This document shows positions 51,483 through 60,310 of a stretch of 63,467 nt of DNA, in pieces; within the stretch, counting starts at the first letter, position 1; the number at the start of each line of letters is the position of its first letter. A program made the position numbers and the translations under genes. Source of the stretch: Candidatus Desulfofervidaceae bacterium (lineage in GTDB: Bacteria > Desulfobacterota > Desulfofervidia > Desulfofervidales > Desulfofervidaceae); NCBI GenBank assembly GCA_027064585.1, contig JAMOPI010000006.1, forward strand, positions 1 to 63,467, given 5' to 3'. A model generated the notes under the pieces. It was not told the DNA's origin. It saw nothing but the letters and a program-made list of their open reading frames with translations, and did not search any database.

Positions 51483-51875
51483 TTATGCCGTGAGCTTACG
51501 CAGGGCCCCAATTAAGGCAATTTGGGGAAGTGTTTCTTTAACCATCTCTTTGGGAGAGATCTCATCGCTTTTACGTGTGCGAAAGATGGCCAATCTTACT
51601 CCTTCCATCAACCGTGTAAGGCTTACGCCTTTAGGACACCGCGCCGTGCATGTAAAACAACTTGCACAAAGCCAAATAGTACGGCAGTTAAGCAAAGGCT
51701 CAACGGCTCCCAATTGCAATAAACGGATGACCTGGTTAGGTAACAAGTCCATCTCTGCACTCATTGGACAGCCTGCCGAACACTTCCCACACTGATAACA
51801 GGCAAAAACATTTTGCCCACTTATTTCTTCTACTTTTTTTAACCAATCCTCTTGTTTTTTAAGGACAAGGCGCAA
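51483..51875 (-). CDS. hdrC: Heterodisulfide reductase subunit C-like ferredoxin
   Basis: A 130-residue protein with two 4Fe-4S motifs, CYQCGKCSAGCP and CASCFTCTARCP, in the HdrC arrangement. I place the start at TTG 51875, which has AGGAG seven to eight bases upstream and overlaps the fumarase beta gene by 17 bp; the ATG starts at 51935 or 51917 would overlap it by 59-77 bp. It is the usual electron conduit between HdrA and HdrB. Confidence 0.87.
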   Translation of the reverse strand: MRLVLKKQEDWLKKVEEISGQNVFACYQCGKCSAGCPMSAEMDLLPNQVIRLLQLGAVEPLLNCRTIWLCASCFTCTARCPKGVSLTRLMEGVRLAIFRTRKSDEISPKEMVKETLPQIALIGALRKLTA

Positions 51876-52425
51876 TTTGGTACTCCTTTTTTCCTTGTTC
51901 GTAGATATCGTTTCCATATATATCATTTCCGACAAATAAAGGCAAATTTTTAACCACTAATCTGTAAATCGCCTCTGCCTCTAGCTCTGGATAGGCCACG
52001 ACTTCAGCCTCCTGGACACATTGGGCAAGTAAGGCACCTGCTCCACCCGTAGCGACAAAATATATGCCTTTATATTTCTGTATGGCCTCAAGTACAGCCT
52101 GACTACGTTTCCCTTTACCAATCATGCCTTTAAGCCCATGCTCTAAAAGCAGGGGTGTATAGACATCCATGCGGGAACTCGTCGTTGGTCCAGCTGCGCC
52201 AATGGGCCTACCAGGTGGGGCTGGGGCAGGGCCAACATAGTAAACCACCTGACCTTTAAGATCAAAGGGCAATTCTTTACCTTCTTTAAGCAAGGCTACC
52301 AGGCGTTTGTGCGCAGCGTCTCTGGCCGTATAAACAACGCCATTTAATAGGACCCTATCTCCCACCTTCAATTCTGCGATTATCTCTTCTGTTAAAGGTG
52401 TCTGTAAATATTTTGCTTCACTCAT
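51859..52425 (-). CDS. fumB: Fumarate hydratase class I, beta subunit
   Basis: A 188-residue C-terminal-domain subunit of the two-subunit [4Fe-4S] fumarase. VGDRVLLNGVVYTARDAAHK and the GPTTSSRMD motif are conserved, along with GKG(K)RS and YFVATGGAGALLAQC. It pairs with the alpha subunit 26 bp upstream to hydrate or dehydrate malate/fumarate. The enzyme type is oxygen-sensitive, in line with an anaerobe. Confidence 0.93.
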   Translation of the reverse strand: MSEAKYLQTPLTEEIIAELKVGDRVLLNGVVYTARDAAHKRLVALLKEGKELPFDLKGQVVYYVGPAPAPPGRPIGAAGPTTSSRMDVYTPLLLEHGLKGMIGKGKRSQAVLEAIQKYKGIYFVATGGAGALLAQCVQEAEVVAYPELEAEAIYRLVVKNLPLFVGNDIYGNDIYEQGKKEYQIAPCP

Positions 52426-52451
52426 TAAACCCTTCCTTACCTCTTAATATT

Positions 52452-53303
52452 TTATAAACACGCCTTTTTTACCCGATGCGCATGACACTGCACATTTACG
52501 GCCACCGGTAAACTAGCAATATGGCAGGGAAAGACCTCTATGTGCACATCTAAGCAGGTTACCCTTCCACCCAAACCTAAAGGGCCATAGCCAAGGTCGT
52601 TAAGCACCTTAAGCCATTTCATCTCCAGGGCCGCTAGCCGATTATTGTCATGCCATTTCCCTAAAGGACGCAAAAGGGCCTTTTTGGCCAAAAGGGCTGC
52701 CTTGTCTATTGTGCCCCCAATACCGACACCGACAATCAACGGTCCACAGGTATTCACCGCTGCTTCTTCTACGGTCTTGCACACAAATCTTTCTATACCT
52801 TCTAAGCCTGCGGCCGGTGTCAATACCGTCGCCGTAGATTTATTCTCACTGCCTGCCCCCTTGGGCATGACGATAATTTCTACCTTATCTCCTGGCACGA
52901 TTTCATAGTGGATAATGGCTGGAGTGTTGTCTTTAGTATTTTCCCGCGTTAGGGGATGACAGACGGACTTGCGTAAATATCCTTCTTTATAGCCCTGTCT
53001 TACCCCTTCATTAATGGCCTCTTCTATACTTCCACCGATAAAATGTACTTCCTGCCCAACCTTTAGAAAGACAATGGTGATACCTGTATCCTGACAGATA
53101 GGAAGACCTGTTTCTTTAGCAATGTCTTTATTTTGGAGGAGTTGCTTGATTATTTCCCGGCCAAGAGGAGACTGTTCTACCATATAGGCCCGCTCTAGGG
53201 CGGCCTCCACATCTTCATTCAAGTACACACAAGCCTCTTGGCACAACCGCTTTACCACTTCCGTGAGCCGTTCTACTTTAATTTCTCTCATATCTTCATA
53301 CAC
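52452..53303 (-). CDS. fumA: Fumarate hydratase class I, alpha subunit
   Basis: A 283-residue N-terminal-domain subunit. ICQDTGITIVFLKVG contains the first cluster cysteine and PKGAGSENKSTATVLTPAAG is diagnostic; further cysteines are in NTCGPLIVG and the C-terminal region. It overlaps the malate dehydrogenase gene by 16 bp. In the reductive direction it dehydrates malate to fumarate. Confidence 0.94.
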   Translation of the reverse strand: MYEDMREIKVERLTEVVKRLCQEACVYLNEDVEAALERAYMVEQSPLGREIIKQLLQNKDIAKETGLPICQDTGITIVFLKVGQEVHFIGGSIEEAINEGVRQGYKEGYLRKSVCHPLTRENTKDNTPAIIHYEIVPGDKVEIIVMPKGAGSENKSTATVLTPAAGLEGIERFVCKTVEEAAVNTCGPLIVGVGIGGTIDKAALLAKKALLRPLGKWHDNNRLAALEMKWLKVLNDLGYGPLGLGGRVTCLDVHIEVFPCHIASLPVAVNVQCHAHRVKKACL

Positions 53304-54220
53304 CCAATCATTTCTTTAATGGCCTTGGCCCCTTCTTGCATTTGTTTCATTTCTTCCGGGGTCAGATCTAACTCTATAATTTTTTCAACCCCTTCTTTAC
53401 CTAAAATGACCGGTACACACAAGGCACAATCATTTAACCCATATTCTCCTTCTAAACATACAGAACAAGGCATAATAACCCTTTCATCCCTTAAGATAGC
53501 CTCTACCATTTCGGCAATGGCCATGGCTGGGGCATAATAGGCACTGCCCACTTGTAAAAGGCTTACTATCTCTGCCCCGGCCAAGCGTGTCCGTTTAGCA
53601 ATCTCTTCCAGCTTATCTTTTTGTAAAAGTTTGCTTACAGGGACACCATTAATATTCGCCAACCGCAAAAGGGGCATCATATATTTTTCTGTATGTGCCC
53701 CAATGACCATCGCGGTAACGTTTTGAGGGGAAATGCCCAACTCCATAGCAATAAAACTGCGTAACCGGCTAGAGTCAAGCATGCCTGACATGCCCATAAT
53801 GCGCGTCCGCGGCAGATCCAGTGCCTTACAGGCGGCATAGGTAAGGGCATCTACAGGGTTAGTAACAACGATAATTATAGCCTCTGGCGAATGTTTTATA
53901 ATTTCCTTAGCTACACTAACCACAATATCTCCGTTAATACCAAGTAATTCCTCTCTTGTCATACCTGGCTTCCTAGGTACGCCAGCGGTAATGACCGCAA
54001 TGTCTGAGTAAGCCGTCAGGGTATAATCGGTTGTCCCCTTAATTACACCCTGAAAGCCATTTAGGGGAGAGGCCTCCCAGATATCCAAGGCCTTCCCCTT
54101 GGCCACTTCTTCCTTTTTGTCTAATAAGATAACATCTGCCAAGTCCTTTTGGACAATGCACTGGGCAGTGGTGGAACCGACCATGCCTGCTCCAATAATG
54201 CTCACTTTATATCGTCTCAT
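53288..54220 (-). CDS. mdh: Malate dehydrogenase (LDH-like)
   Basis: A 310-residue NAD(P)-dependent dehydrogenase of the LDH-like MDH group that reduces oxaloacetate to malate. The dinucleotide loop is VSIIGAGMVGSTTAQCI; ITAGVPRKPGMTR, VTNPVDALTYAA and the catalytic histidine in VIGAHTEKYMMP follow. The start is ATG 54220 (MRRYKV), preceded by GAGGAGAAGGGGA; an upstream in-frame ATG at 54268 adds 16 residues outside the family pattern. Confidence 0.95.
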   Translation of the reverse strand: MRRYKVSIIGAGMVGSTTAQCIVQKDLADVILLDKKEEVAKGKALDIWEASPLNGFQGVIKGTTDYTLTAYSDIAVITAGVPRKPGMTREELLGINGDIVVSVAKEIIKHSPEAIIIVVTNPVDALTYAACKALDLPRTRIMGMSGMLDSSRLRSFIAMELGISPQNVTAMVIGAHTEKYMMPLLRLANINGVPVSKLLQKDKLEEIAKRTRLAGAEIVSLLQVGSAYYAPAMAIAEMVEAILRDERVIMPCSVCLEGEYGLNDCALCVPVILGKEGVEKIIELDLTPEEMKQMQEGAKAIKEMIGCMKI

Positions 54221-54318
54221 TCCCCTTCTCCTCTCATCATTCATGTATTTAACGCTCTTCCATCCCACTTCTAAATTACTTTCTGCTGTCTTCCCAAGCT
54301 ATTAGGTTACCTACTTGT

Positions 54319-56529
54319 CTATATAGAGTCAATAATTTCGTTAAACGTCTTGCTTGGTCTCATGGCGGCCCCTGTTTTTTCCTCGTCAGGATGATAGTAA
54401 CCACCAAGGTCCTTTGGTGAACCCTGGGTTGCATCAATTTCGGCAAGTATCTTTTCTTCGTTTTCAGCAAGGGCCTTGGCTACAGGAGCAAACTTTTCAG
54501 CAAGTCCTTTGTCTTCCGTTTGTGCGGCAAGTTCTTCTGCCCAGTAGCGGGCAAGATAGTAGTGGCTCCCGCGCGTATCAAGCTCACCCACGGTTCTCTT
54601 GGGCGTCTTATCATTTTTAAGATATTTTCCAACTGCCCTTAAGAGGGTGCTTGCTAGGATTAAGAGTTTCTTATCCTCTGCCTGCCTGTAAGCAAGGGTT
54701 AAGGCCTCTACAAAGGCAAGGAATTCACCAAGGCTATCCCACCTTAGGTGTCCTTCCTTCTGGAACTGCTGAATGTGTTTGGGCGCACTTCCACCCGCAC
54801 CTGTTTCAAAGAGGCCACCACCAGCAATAAGAGGAACATTTGAAAGACACCTTGCGCTTGTGCCAACTTCAATGATCGGAAAGAGGTCTGTCAGGTAGTC
54901 CCTTAAAACATTCCCTGTGACAGCGATGGTATCCTTTCCTTCTCTGAACCGTTTAAGGGTAAACTTCATCGCGTCTTGAGGTGGCTTAATGTGGTATTCA
55001 ACACCTGAGAGGTCATATTTTGCAAGCTCTTCTTGAACCGTCTTGAGAATTTCCCTATCGTGAGCCCTAAACTGGTCAAGCCAAAACACGATTGGATATC
55101 CTGTTTCTTTTGCCCTTCTTACGGCAAGTTTAATCCAGTCGCGAATGGCAATGTCTTTTGTGATGCAACTTCTGTAGATGTCTCCTTTGTTTACTTTATG
55201 TTCAATGAGGATGTTTCCTTCTGCGTCAACAATTCTCATGATGCCATCATCAGGTGGGAAGAATGTCTTGTCATGACTTCCATATTCCTCAGCCTTCATT
55301 GCCATAAGGCCAACATTTTGAACAGTGCCCACTTTTGTCGGGTCAAACTGTCCGTTTACCTTAACGTCTTCAACGACTTCTCTATACATGGTAGCGTAAC
55401 ACCTGTCAGGCACAGTAATCACGCAGTCATCCGTTTCACCGCTTGGCCCCCAGCCTTGAAGGCCGTTTTTGATGATGGTAGGAATAGAATTGTCAATGAT
55501 GACATCGTTTGGCCTGTGAAGGTTGGTTATACCCTTGTCTGAATCAACCATGTAAAGCCTTGGGCGCTTTTTGTAGATTTCCTCAATGGTCTTTTTGATC
55601 TCTTCCTGCTTTTCTTTTGGCAGCTTTTCAAGCTTCCTCTCAAGATCTATAAGCCCAAAATTTGGATTAAATCCTATCTCTTCAAGCTCTTTTCCGTACT
55701 TTTCAAAAAGCTCCTTAAAGTAAACCCTGATGGCATCTCCAAAGATAACCGGATCTGACACCTTCATCATCGTTGCCTTCACATGCAGCGAAAAAAGGAT
55801 ATCTTTTCCCTTGGCGTCTTGAAGGACAAGCTCATAAAACTCCCTTAACTTTTCTCGGTTCATAAAGGTTGCATCTACCACATCACCTTTACCTACCTCA
55901 ACTTCTTTGAAAACGGTTACCTTTCCGCTTTTGTCAACAAATTCATACCTTATCTTTGTATCTTTCTCTATGGTTACTGATTTTTCATTTTGGTAAAAAT
56001 CACCGCAGATCATATGCGCAACATAACTTTGACAATTTGGCCTTACTGCCTTCATCCAGTTGCGCTTTTGGGCAGTTTGTCTGGCGTATTCCTTAACAGG
56101 CGATGCTATTCTTCTGTCAGAATTACCCTGCCTTAAAACAGGATTTACGACACTACCAAGACACTTTGCGTATTTTTCTTTTATCTTCTTTTCTTCTTCT
56201 GTTTTGGGCTCTTCGGGATAGTCTGGAAGGTCAAAACCCTGGGATTGAAGTTCCTTAATTGTATCAATTAGCTGTGGCACTGTCGCCGAAATATTTGGAA
56301 GCTTCACGATATTTGCTTCGGGCTTCCACACAAGCTCTCCAAGGTAGGTAAGGTCATCTTCGGCATAGCCAAATTGGGCAAGCACCCTCCCGGCCAGAGA
56401 AATATCTCTGCGTTCAATCTCAACCTCAGCACATTTCGTAAAGGCCTTTACGATAGGCAAAAGAGAGTATGTGGCCAGAAGCGGAGCTTCATCTGTTTTT
56501 GTCCAGATAATTTTTGCCTTTTTAGGCAT
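54319..56529 (-). CDS. icd: Monomeric NADP-dependent isocitrate dehydrogenase
   Basis: A 736-residue monomeric ICDH, not the common 400-residue homodimer. Recognisable segments include IIWTKTDEAPLLATYSLLPI, GNSDRRIASPVK, RPNCQSYVAHMICGDF and FWLDQFRAHD. Monomeric ICDH is also the form used by green sulfur bacteria in their rTCA cycle, where it reductively carboxylates 2-oxoglutarate. Leucine is coded largely by CTT with few TTA codons, unlike the flanking genes, and an IS607-type recombinase gene lies 10 bp upstream, so the gene may have arrived by transfer. Confidence 0.95.
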   Translation of the reverse strand: MPKKAKIIWTKTDEAPLLATYSLLPIVKAFTKCAEVEIERRDISLAGRVLAQFGYAEDDLTYLGELVWKPEANIVKLPNISATVPQLIDTIKELQSQGFDLPDYPEEPKTEEEKKIKEKYAKCLGSVVNPVLRQGNSDRRIASPVKEYARQTAQKRNWMKAVRPNCQSYVAHMICGDFYQNEKSVTIEKDTKIRYEFVDKSGKVTVFKEVEVGKGDVVDATFMNREKLREFYELVLQDAKGKDILFSLHVKATMMKVSDPVIFGDAIRVYFKELFEKYGKELEEIGFNPNFGLIDLERKLEKLPKEKQEEIKKTIEEIYKKRPRLYMVDSDKGITNLHRPNDVIIDNSIPTIIKNGLQGWGPSGETDDCVITVPDRCYATMYREVVEDVKVNGQFDPTKVGTVQNVGLMAMKAEEYGSHDKTFFPPDDGIMRIVDAEGNILIEHKVNKGDIYRSCITKDIAIRDWIKLAVRRAKETGYPIVFWLDQFRAHDREILKTVQEELAKYDLSGVEYHIKPPQDAMKFTLKRFREGKDTIAVTGNVLRDYLTDLFPIIEVGTSARCLSNVPLIAGGGLFETGAGGSAPKHIQQFQKEGHLRWDSLGEFLAFVEALTLAYRQAEDKKLLILASTLLRAVGKYLKNDKTPKRTVGELDTRGSHYYLARYWAEELAAQTEDKGLAEKFAPVAKALAENEEKILAEIDATQGSPKDLGGYYHPDEEKTGAAMRPSKTFNEIIDSI

Positions 56530-56539
56530 GCGCTCCTCC

Positions 56540-57106
56540 TTATTTATATATTTTTTGACTAAAGGCCGTTACTACGGCCACTAAGTCATCCGCAATTTCT
56601 TGCTTTAAGTCGGCTTTGACACCTCCTGCAACTTCTACCTTCACCCTGTATATCTCAAAAAGTCGCAGCAGATATGCCAATCCAAATCTAGCCAACCTTT
56701 CTTTGTCCTCTACGATAACTTTCTTAATCATACCCTGCTTGGCTGCGTTGATCAGCCGCCAAATTCCCTTGCGGTTTTCATTTAATCCACTTGCAATTTC
56801 TGTTACTTCCAGCACAACCTTATACTCCTTTTTTTGGCAATATACCTTTAAATCTTCTACTTGCCTTTCCAAATAATCTAAGTATCTCTTTTTAGAAACA
56901 CGTGCATAAATAGCAACCGGAATCTCCTTTTTTTCTTTTTCCGCTGTCTTTTCTTCCGCAACTAAGCGTTCAATATCTTTTTGGCAGTATCTTTCTTTCC
57001 CCCTTGGCGTTAGGTGAACGGATAATTTTTTTTGTTCCCTCCATTCTAATAACTGTTTATGTGATATGCCGTACTTTTTTTCTATCTGCTTTGGAGTAAG
57101 CAACAT
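56540..57106 (-). CDS. IS607-family serine recombinase (TnpA-like), embedded in the rTCA operon
   Basis: A 188-residue protein. Residues 1-45 are a MerR-like winged helix (LTPKQIEKKYGISHKQLLEW); residues 63-185 are a small serine resolvase catalytic domain with the nucleophile Ser71 in IYARVS and the ERLARFG motif. The length and both domains fit intact IS607 TnpA. No tnpB is adjacent, and the gene abuts aclA (0 bp) and icd (10 bp) in the same direction. It may be a stranded transposase or a domesticated recombinase or regulator. Confidence 0.88.
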   Translation of the reverse strand: MLLTPKQIEKKYGISHKQLLEWREQKKLSVHLTPRGKERYCQKDIERLVAEEKTAEKEKKEIPVAIYARVSKKRYLDYLERQVEDLKVYCQKKEYKVVLEVTEIASGLNENRKGIWRLINAAKQGMIKKVIVEDKERLARFGLAYLLRLFEIYRVKVEVAGGVKADLKQEIADDLVAVVTAFSQKIYK

Positions 57107-58978
57107 CTATTTTCCTTGCTCTCCAATGTTTCTTGCCGGTTCAATGGCATACAATATGTCATCCCATGGATGACGGTAGAGTGGAGTCTTAAGCCGTTTT
57201 TGGTCTAAGATATGGCCGATAATACCAATACTTCTTCCAAGTACAAAGATGGCATTTAAGGTACCAGCCTCTATAATCTCATCAATTTCCTCTGCTTTAA
57301 AACCACAGCTATTGAGCATATCTACAAAGAGCACACCAATGCAGCCATCTACATTCAGAATTAAATTACCCCGTTTGGTCGTTGTAATTTTTTCCACCTT
57401 TAAGGCATAGTCCAAATATTTAGTCTGCGGGAAGTTGTTTTTGGCGTAATTCTTAAGCAATTCTACCCGCTTGTCTGGATTGGTTACGCTTTTAATTCGG
57501 TGACCAATGCCTGGAATCAGGATACCAGCCGCCTTCATCTCATCTACCATTTGCCGCGGTGTCTTACCTTCATTACAGAATTTGCGGAAGTAATAGGCGG
57601 CCCCGTCTATGGCACCACCAAACCGGGGGCCAATGGTCAAAAGACCACTCACCAGGGAAGAGACTAAGTCTTTCCCTGCCCTCGCCGTAACAATGGCATT
57701 ATGCGCACCAGAGACACATGGACCATGATCAGCGACAATCTTAAGGCACATTTCTATAAATTCGCTGGCCCACTTAGGCAGGCGACACTTGAGCCATAAG
57801 AGACCAATGACATCGCCTAAAGAATATCCTTTCTCTACTACTTCACTGATAGGCACATTTACATAAGTGGCCTCTTCGCCCCGATCGTCACTGATGGTGC
57901 AAATAAAGTTGGTAGGCCGTCTTACTTTGCCCTTGGCCTGGGCGACAGCAAAGTCTTCAGGTACAGGTGGTACTTCAGGCTCAACAATTTCTGGAATTTG
58001 TCCTTTGGCCTTTAGATCTTCAAAGGTTTCCCTAATGACCCGTCTTAACTCGTCAAAGGAATTGGGTACAATCACCCCGGCTTCTCTAAAGGCATTATTC
58101 TTAGCATCTGCTGTTTCTAAATCGCCTCTTGCTCTTGCCTTGGCATGACCAAATTGTACCTCACTGGCAAAGAGCTTGGCACAGGTACCAATACACCAGG
58201 CAACTATAGGTTTGGTAATCTTACCTGCCTTTATGGCCTCAATGACCGCATATTCGTCCGTTCCGCCTAGCTCTCCCAAAAGGACAATCATCTTGATATT
58301 TGGATTGGCCTCATAACGTAGGCAGTGATCAATAAAGGTAGATCCAGGGTAAAGATCACCACCAACGGCTACGCCTTCATAGACACCATTGGTTGCCTGC
58401 GAGATAATGTTATTTAATTCATTAAATAAACCACCTGAAGTAGAAACAAAGGCGACACTACCTGGCCGATAAAGTTTACAGCGAATAATGTTTTCAAGGG
58501 TGCCAGCGGCATTGCCGATTTTGAAGGCCCCAGCCGCAATTGCACCTACCGTAGCTGGTCCAATAATCCACTTTTTTTTCTGCTTGGCAATGGCGGCCAA
58601 TTTACGCGCATACCTTTCTGGTACACCCTCAGCAATAATGGCAATGGTGCGAATGGTATCGGTCTCTAGGGCATCAAGGGTTGTTGGATAGGCTGAACGA
58701 TGGGAAGAAAAGTTGATCATGACATCGGCATTGGGGTGTTTGGCGACTGCCTCTTCAAAATGCCTATAAACAGGAATCAAAATCTCTTTATTTCCCCAAA
58801 AACACTTGTGATAACCATTGCTCCGTGTTGGGGCGACGATCGCTGCTACACTGGGCGTTTCGCGCCGGCAGATGTAGTCAAAGTCCAGCATCCGTTGCAC
58901 TGCCCTTGTCTGATATCCATAAACAATTGCCTGTGTATTTTTATCAAACAAAATGTAATCTGGTTTGGGTTTTGCCAT
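57107..58978 (-). CDS. aclA: ATP-citrate lyase alpha (large) subunit
   Basis: A 623-residue subunit. The N-terminal half is a succinyl-CoA synthetase alpha-like CoA-binding and phosphohistidine domain ([26 protein letters not shown], active histidine in [10 protein letters not shown]); the C-terminal half is a citrate synthase-like domain ([35 protein letters not shown]). With AclB it cleaves citrate with ATP and CoA to acetyl-CoA and oxaloacetate, the hallmark step of the classic rTCA cycle. The aclB-aclA order is that of Chlorobium. Confidence 0.96.
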   Translation of the reverse strand: MAKPKPDYILFDKNTQAIVYGYQTRAVQRMLDFDYICRRETPSVAAIVAPTRSNGYHKCFWGNKEILIPVYRHFEEAVAKHPNADVMINFSSHRSAYPTTLDALETDTIRTIAIIAEGVPERYARKLAAIAKQKKKWIIGPATVGAIAAGAFKIGNAAGTLENIIRCKLYRPGSVAFVSTSGGLFNELNNIISQATNGVYEGVAVGGDLYPGSTFIDHCLRYEANPNIKMIVLLGELGGTDEYAVIEAIKAGKITKPIVAWCIGTCAKLFASEVQFGHAKARARGDLETADAKNNAFREAGVIVPNSFDELRRVIRETFEDLKAKGQIPEIVEPEVPPVPEDFAVAQAKGKVRRPTNFICTISDDRGEEATYVNVPISEVVEKGYSLGDVIGLLWLKCRLPKWASEFIEMCLKIVADHGPCVSGAHNAIVTARAGKDLVSSLVSGLLTIGPRFGGAIDGAAYYFRKFCNEGKTPRQMVDEMKAAGILIPGIGHRIKSVTNPDKRVELLKNYAKNNFPQTKYLDYALKVEKITTTKRGNLILNVDGCIGVLFVDMLNSCGFKAEEIDEIIEAGTLNAIFVLGRSIGIIGHILDQKRLKTPLYRHPWDDILYAIEPARNIGEQGK

Positions 58979-58993
58979 CTTTATTTTCCCTCC

Positions 58994-60265
58994 TTACTTT
59001 TCTTCTAATGCCAATTTGACAATACGGGTCATATGGGTTTCAGGGCCATAGACTTCTATCGGCAAATCCAATTTTCTACCTGCTTCCTTTATTTTTGCTA
59101 AACCCTTCTCGTAATTTGGCCCACCCCGACGGACATATATTTTAGCATTTACATTCTTAAGTTTATCCTTATAATCTTCTAGAGCCTTAATAATTCCATC
59201 AAATGTCTTGGCTACATCGGTAAAATTGGCAATTCCACCACCAATGATTAAGATTTTTGGTCTTCCTTGCGGATCCTTCTCCCTTGTCATCAAGTCTAAG
59301 ATGGTCTTGGCATATTCATAGGTCTCATCTGTCGTTGGATTACCACTATATTCACCATAGTTTCCTAACTCTTGGGCCGCCCCTAGGTCAGAGATGGTAT
59401 CAGTGTAAACAACACTGGCTCCACCACCAGCCACCATTGTCCATATACGGCCTTTGGGATTGAGAACCGTTAGCTTTAAAGAAGAACCACTTTTTGCATC
59501 TAACTGTTTTATATAGGCCTCTTCTTTTGTATACTTCCGTCCAAACGGCGTAGGAAATTCAATTTCTCCCCATTTTTCTGCACATTCAAATTGGGCTGTA
59601 TCATCTAGTCTCGCTACGGCATCTAAGGGATAAATTAAGTTTTGTTTGATGGTAAAGGGATTAAACTCTAAATAAGTGAAATGATAGTCTACAAAGAAGT
59701 TATAAATGACTTCAGCAAACTGGGCAAATGTTTCCTTTTCTTCAATTTCTTTAGGCACGGCATTTTTGATAATCTTAGAAATTTCTTCTTTCTTTGCCAA
59801 AATAGGTATAAAGGCTTCATTTACCTTATCCCACATTTCCTCTATCTCTATACCACCTTCAGCCGACATATAGATACGATCCCCTTCCCGTTCGGTTGTG
59901 ATGGCCAAATAATATTCCTTCTCATGGGGGATAAAGGGTTCTACTAAAAAGCAAGTTAAGGCATCGCTTACCCTGCCAATGGTTACTTCTTTTCCCATGT
60001 GTTCTCCAATCCAACTCTTTACCTCATCTAAAGTGGCATTAACCAATACTAGACCGTGTTTTCCTCTCTTGCCGAAGAGTTGATCTGGTTTGGCCACCAA
60101 CTTAGTATCCTTTAACCAGGGATTTTCCTTTTCTAATATGGCCCAATCTGTTTCTGGTGTTACCAAGACTGCTTTAAAATCATAACTTAGTCCCTGCATA
60201 TAATCCTTTAAGTATTTTGCCAAAAGCCTTTTGGCATCGTATTCTCTAATTCCTCTTTGTGCCAT
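58994..60265 (-). CDS. aclB: ATP-citrate lyase beta (small) subunit
   Basis: A 423-residue ATP-grasp subunit homologous to SucC. The N-terminal IREYDAKRLLAKYL, the LVAKPDQLFGKRGKHGLVLV segment, YLEFNPF and MVAGGGASVVYTDTISDLG are typical of the ACL N-terminal module. It is needed for citrate phosphorylation by ATP. It lies 15 bp before aclA and 45 bp after the aconitase gene. Confidence 0.95.
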   Translation of the reverse strand: MAQRGIREYDAKRLLAKYLKDYMQGLSYDFKAVLVTPETDWAILEKENPWLKDTKLVAKPDQLFGKRGKHGLVLVNATLDEVKSWIGEHMGKEVTIGRVSDALTCFLVEPFIPHEKEYYLAITTEREGDRIYMSAEGGIEIEEMWDKVNEAFIPILAKKEEISKIIKNAVPKEIEEKETFAQFAEVIYNFFVDYHFTYLEFNPFTIKQNLIYPLDAVARLDDTAQFECAEKWGEIEFPTPFGRKYTKEEAYIKQLDAKSGSSLKLTVLNPKGRIWTMVAGGGASVVYTDTISDLGAAQELGNYGEYSGNPTTDETYEYAKTILDLMTREKDPQGRPKILIIGGGIANFTDVAKTFDGIIKALEDYKDKLKNVNAKIYVRRGGPNYEKGLAKIKEAGRKLDLPIEVYGPETHMTRIVKLALEEK

Positions 60266-60310
60266 TGTCTTCCTCCTCTACCTTACTTTTACACACTTCC
60301 CTTTTATAGG

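Noticed and set aside
55033-55542. A 169-codon plus-strand frame inside icd
   Set aside because: It is antisense to the strongly conserved monomeric ICDH and shows no domain.
56540-57106. A complete IS607 insertion sequence
   Set aside because: Only the recombinase is present; there is no tnpB and no room for element ends, with 0 and 10 bp to the flanking genes.
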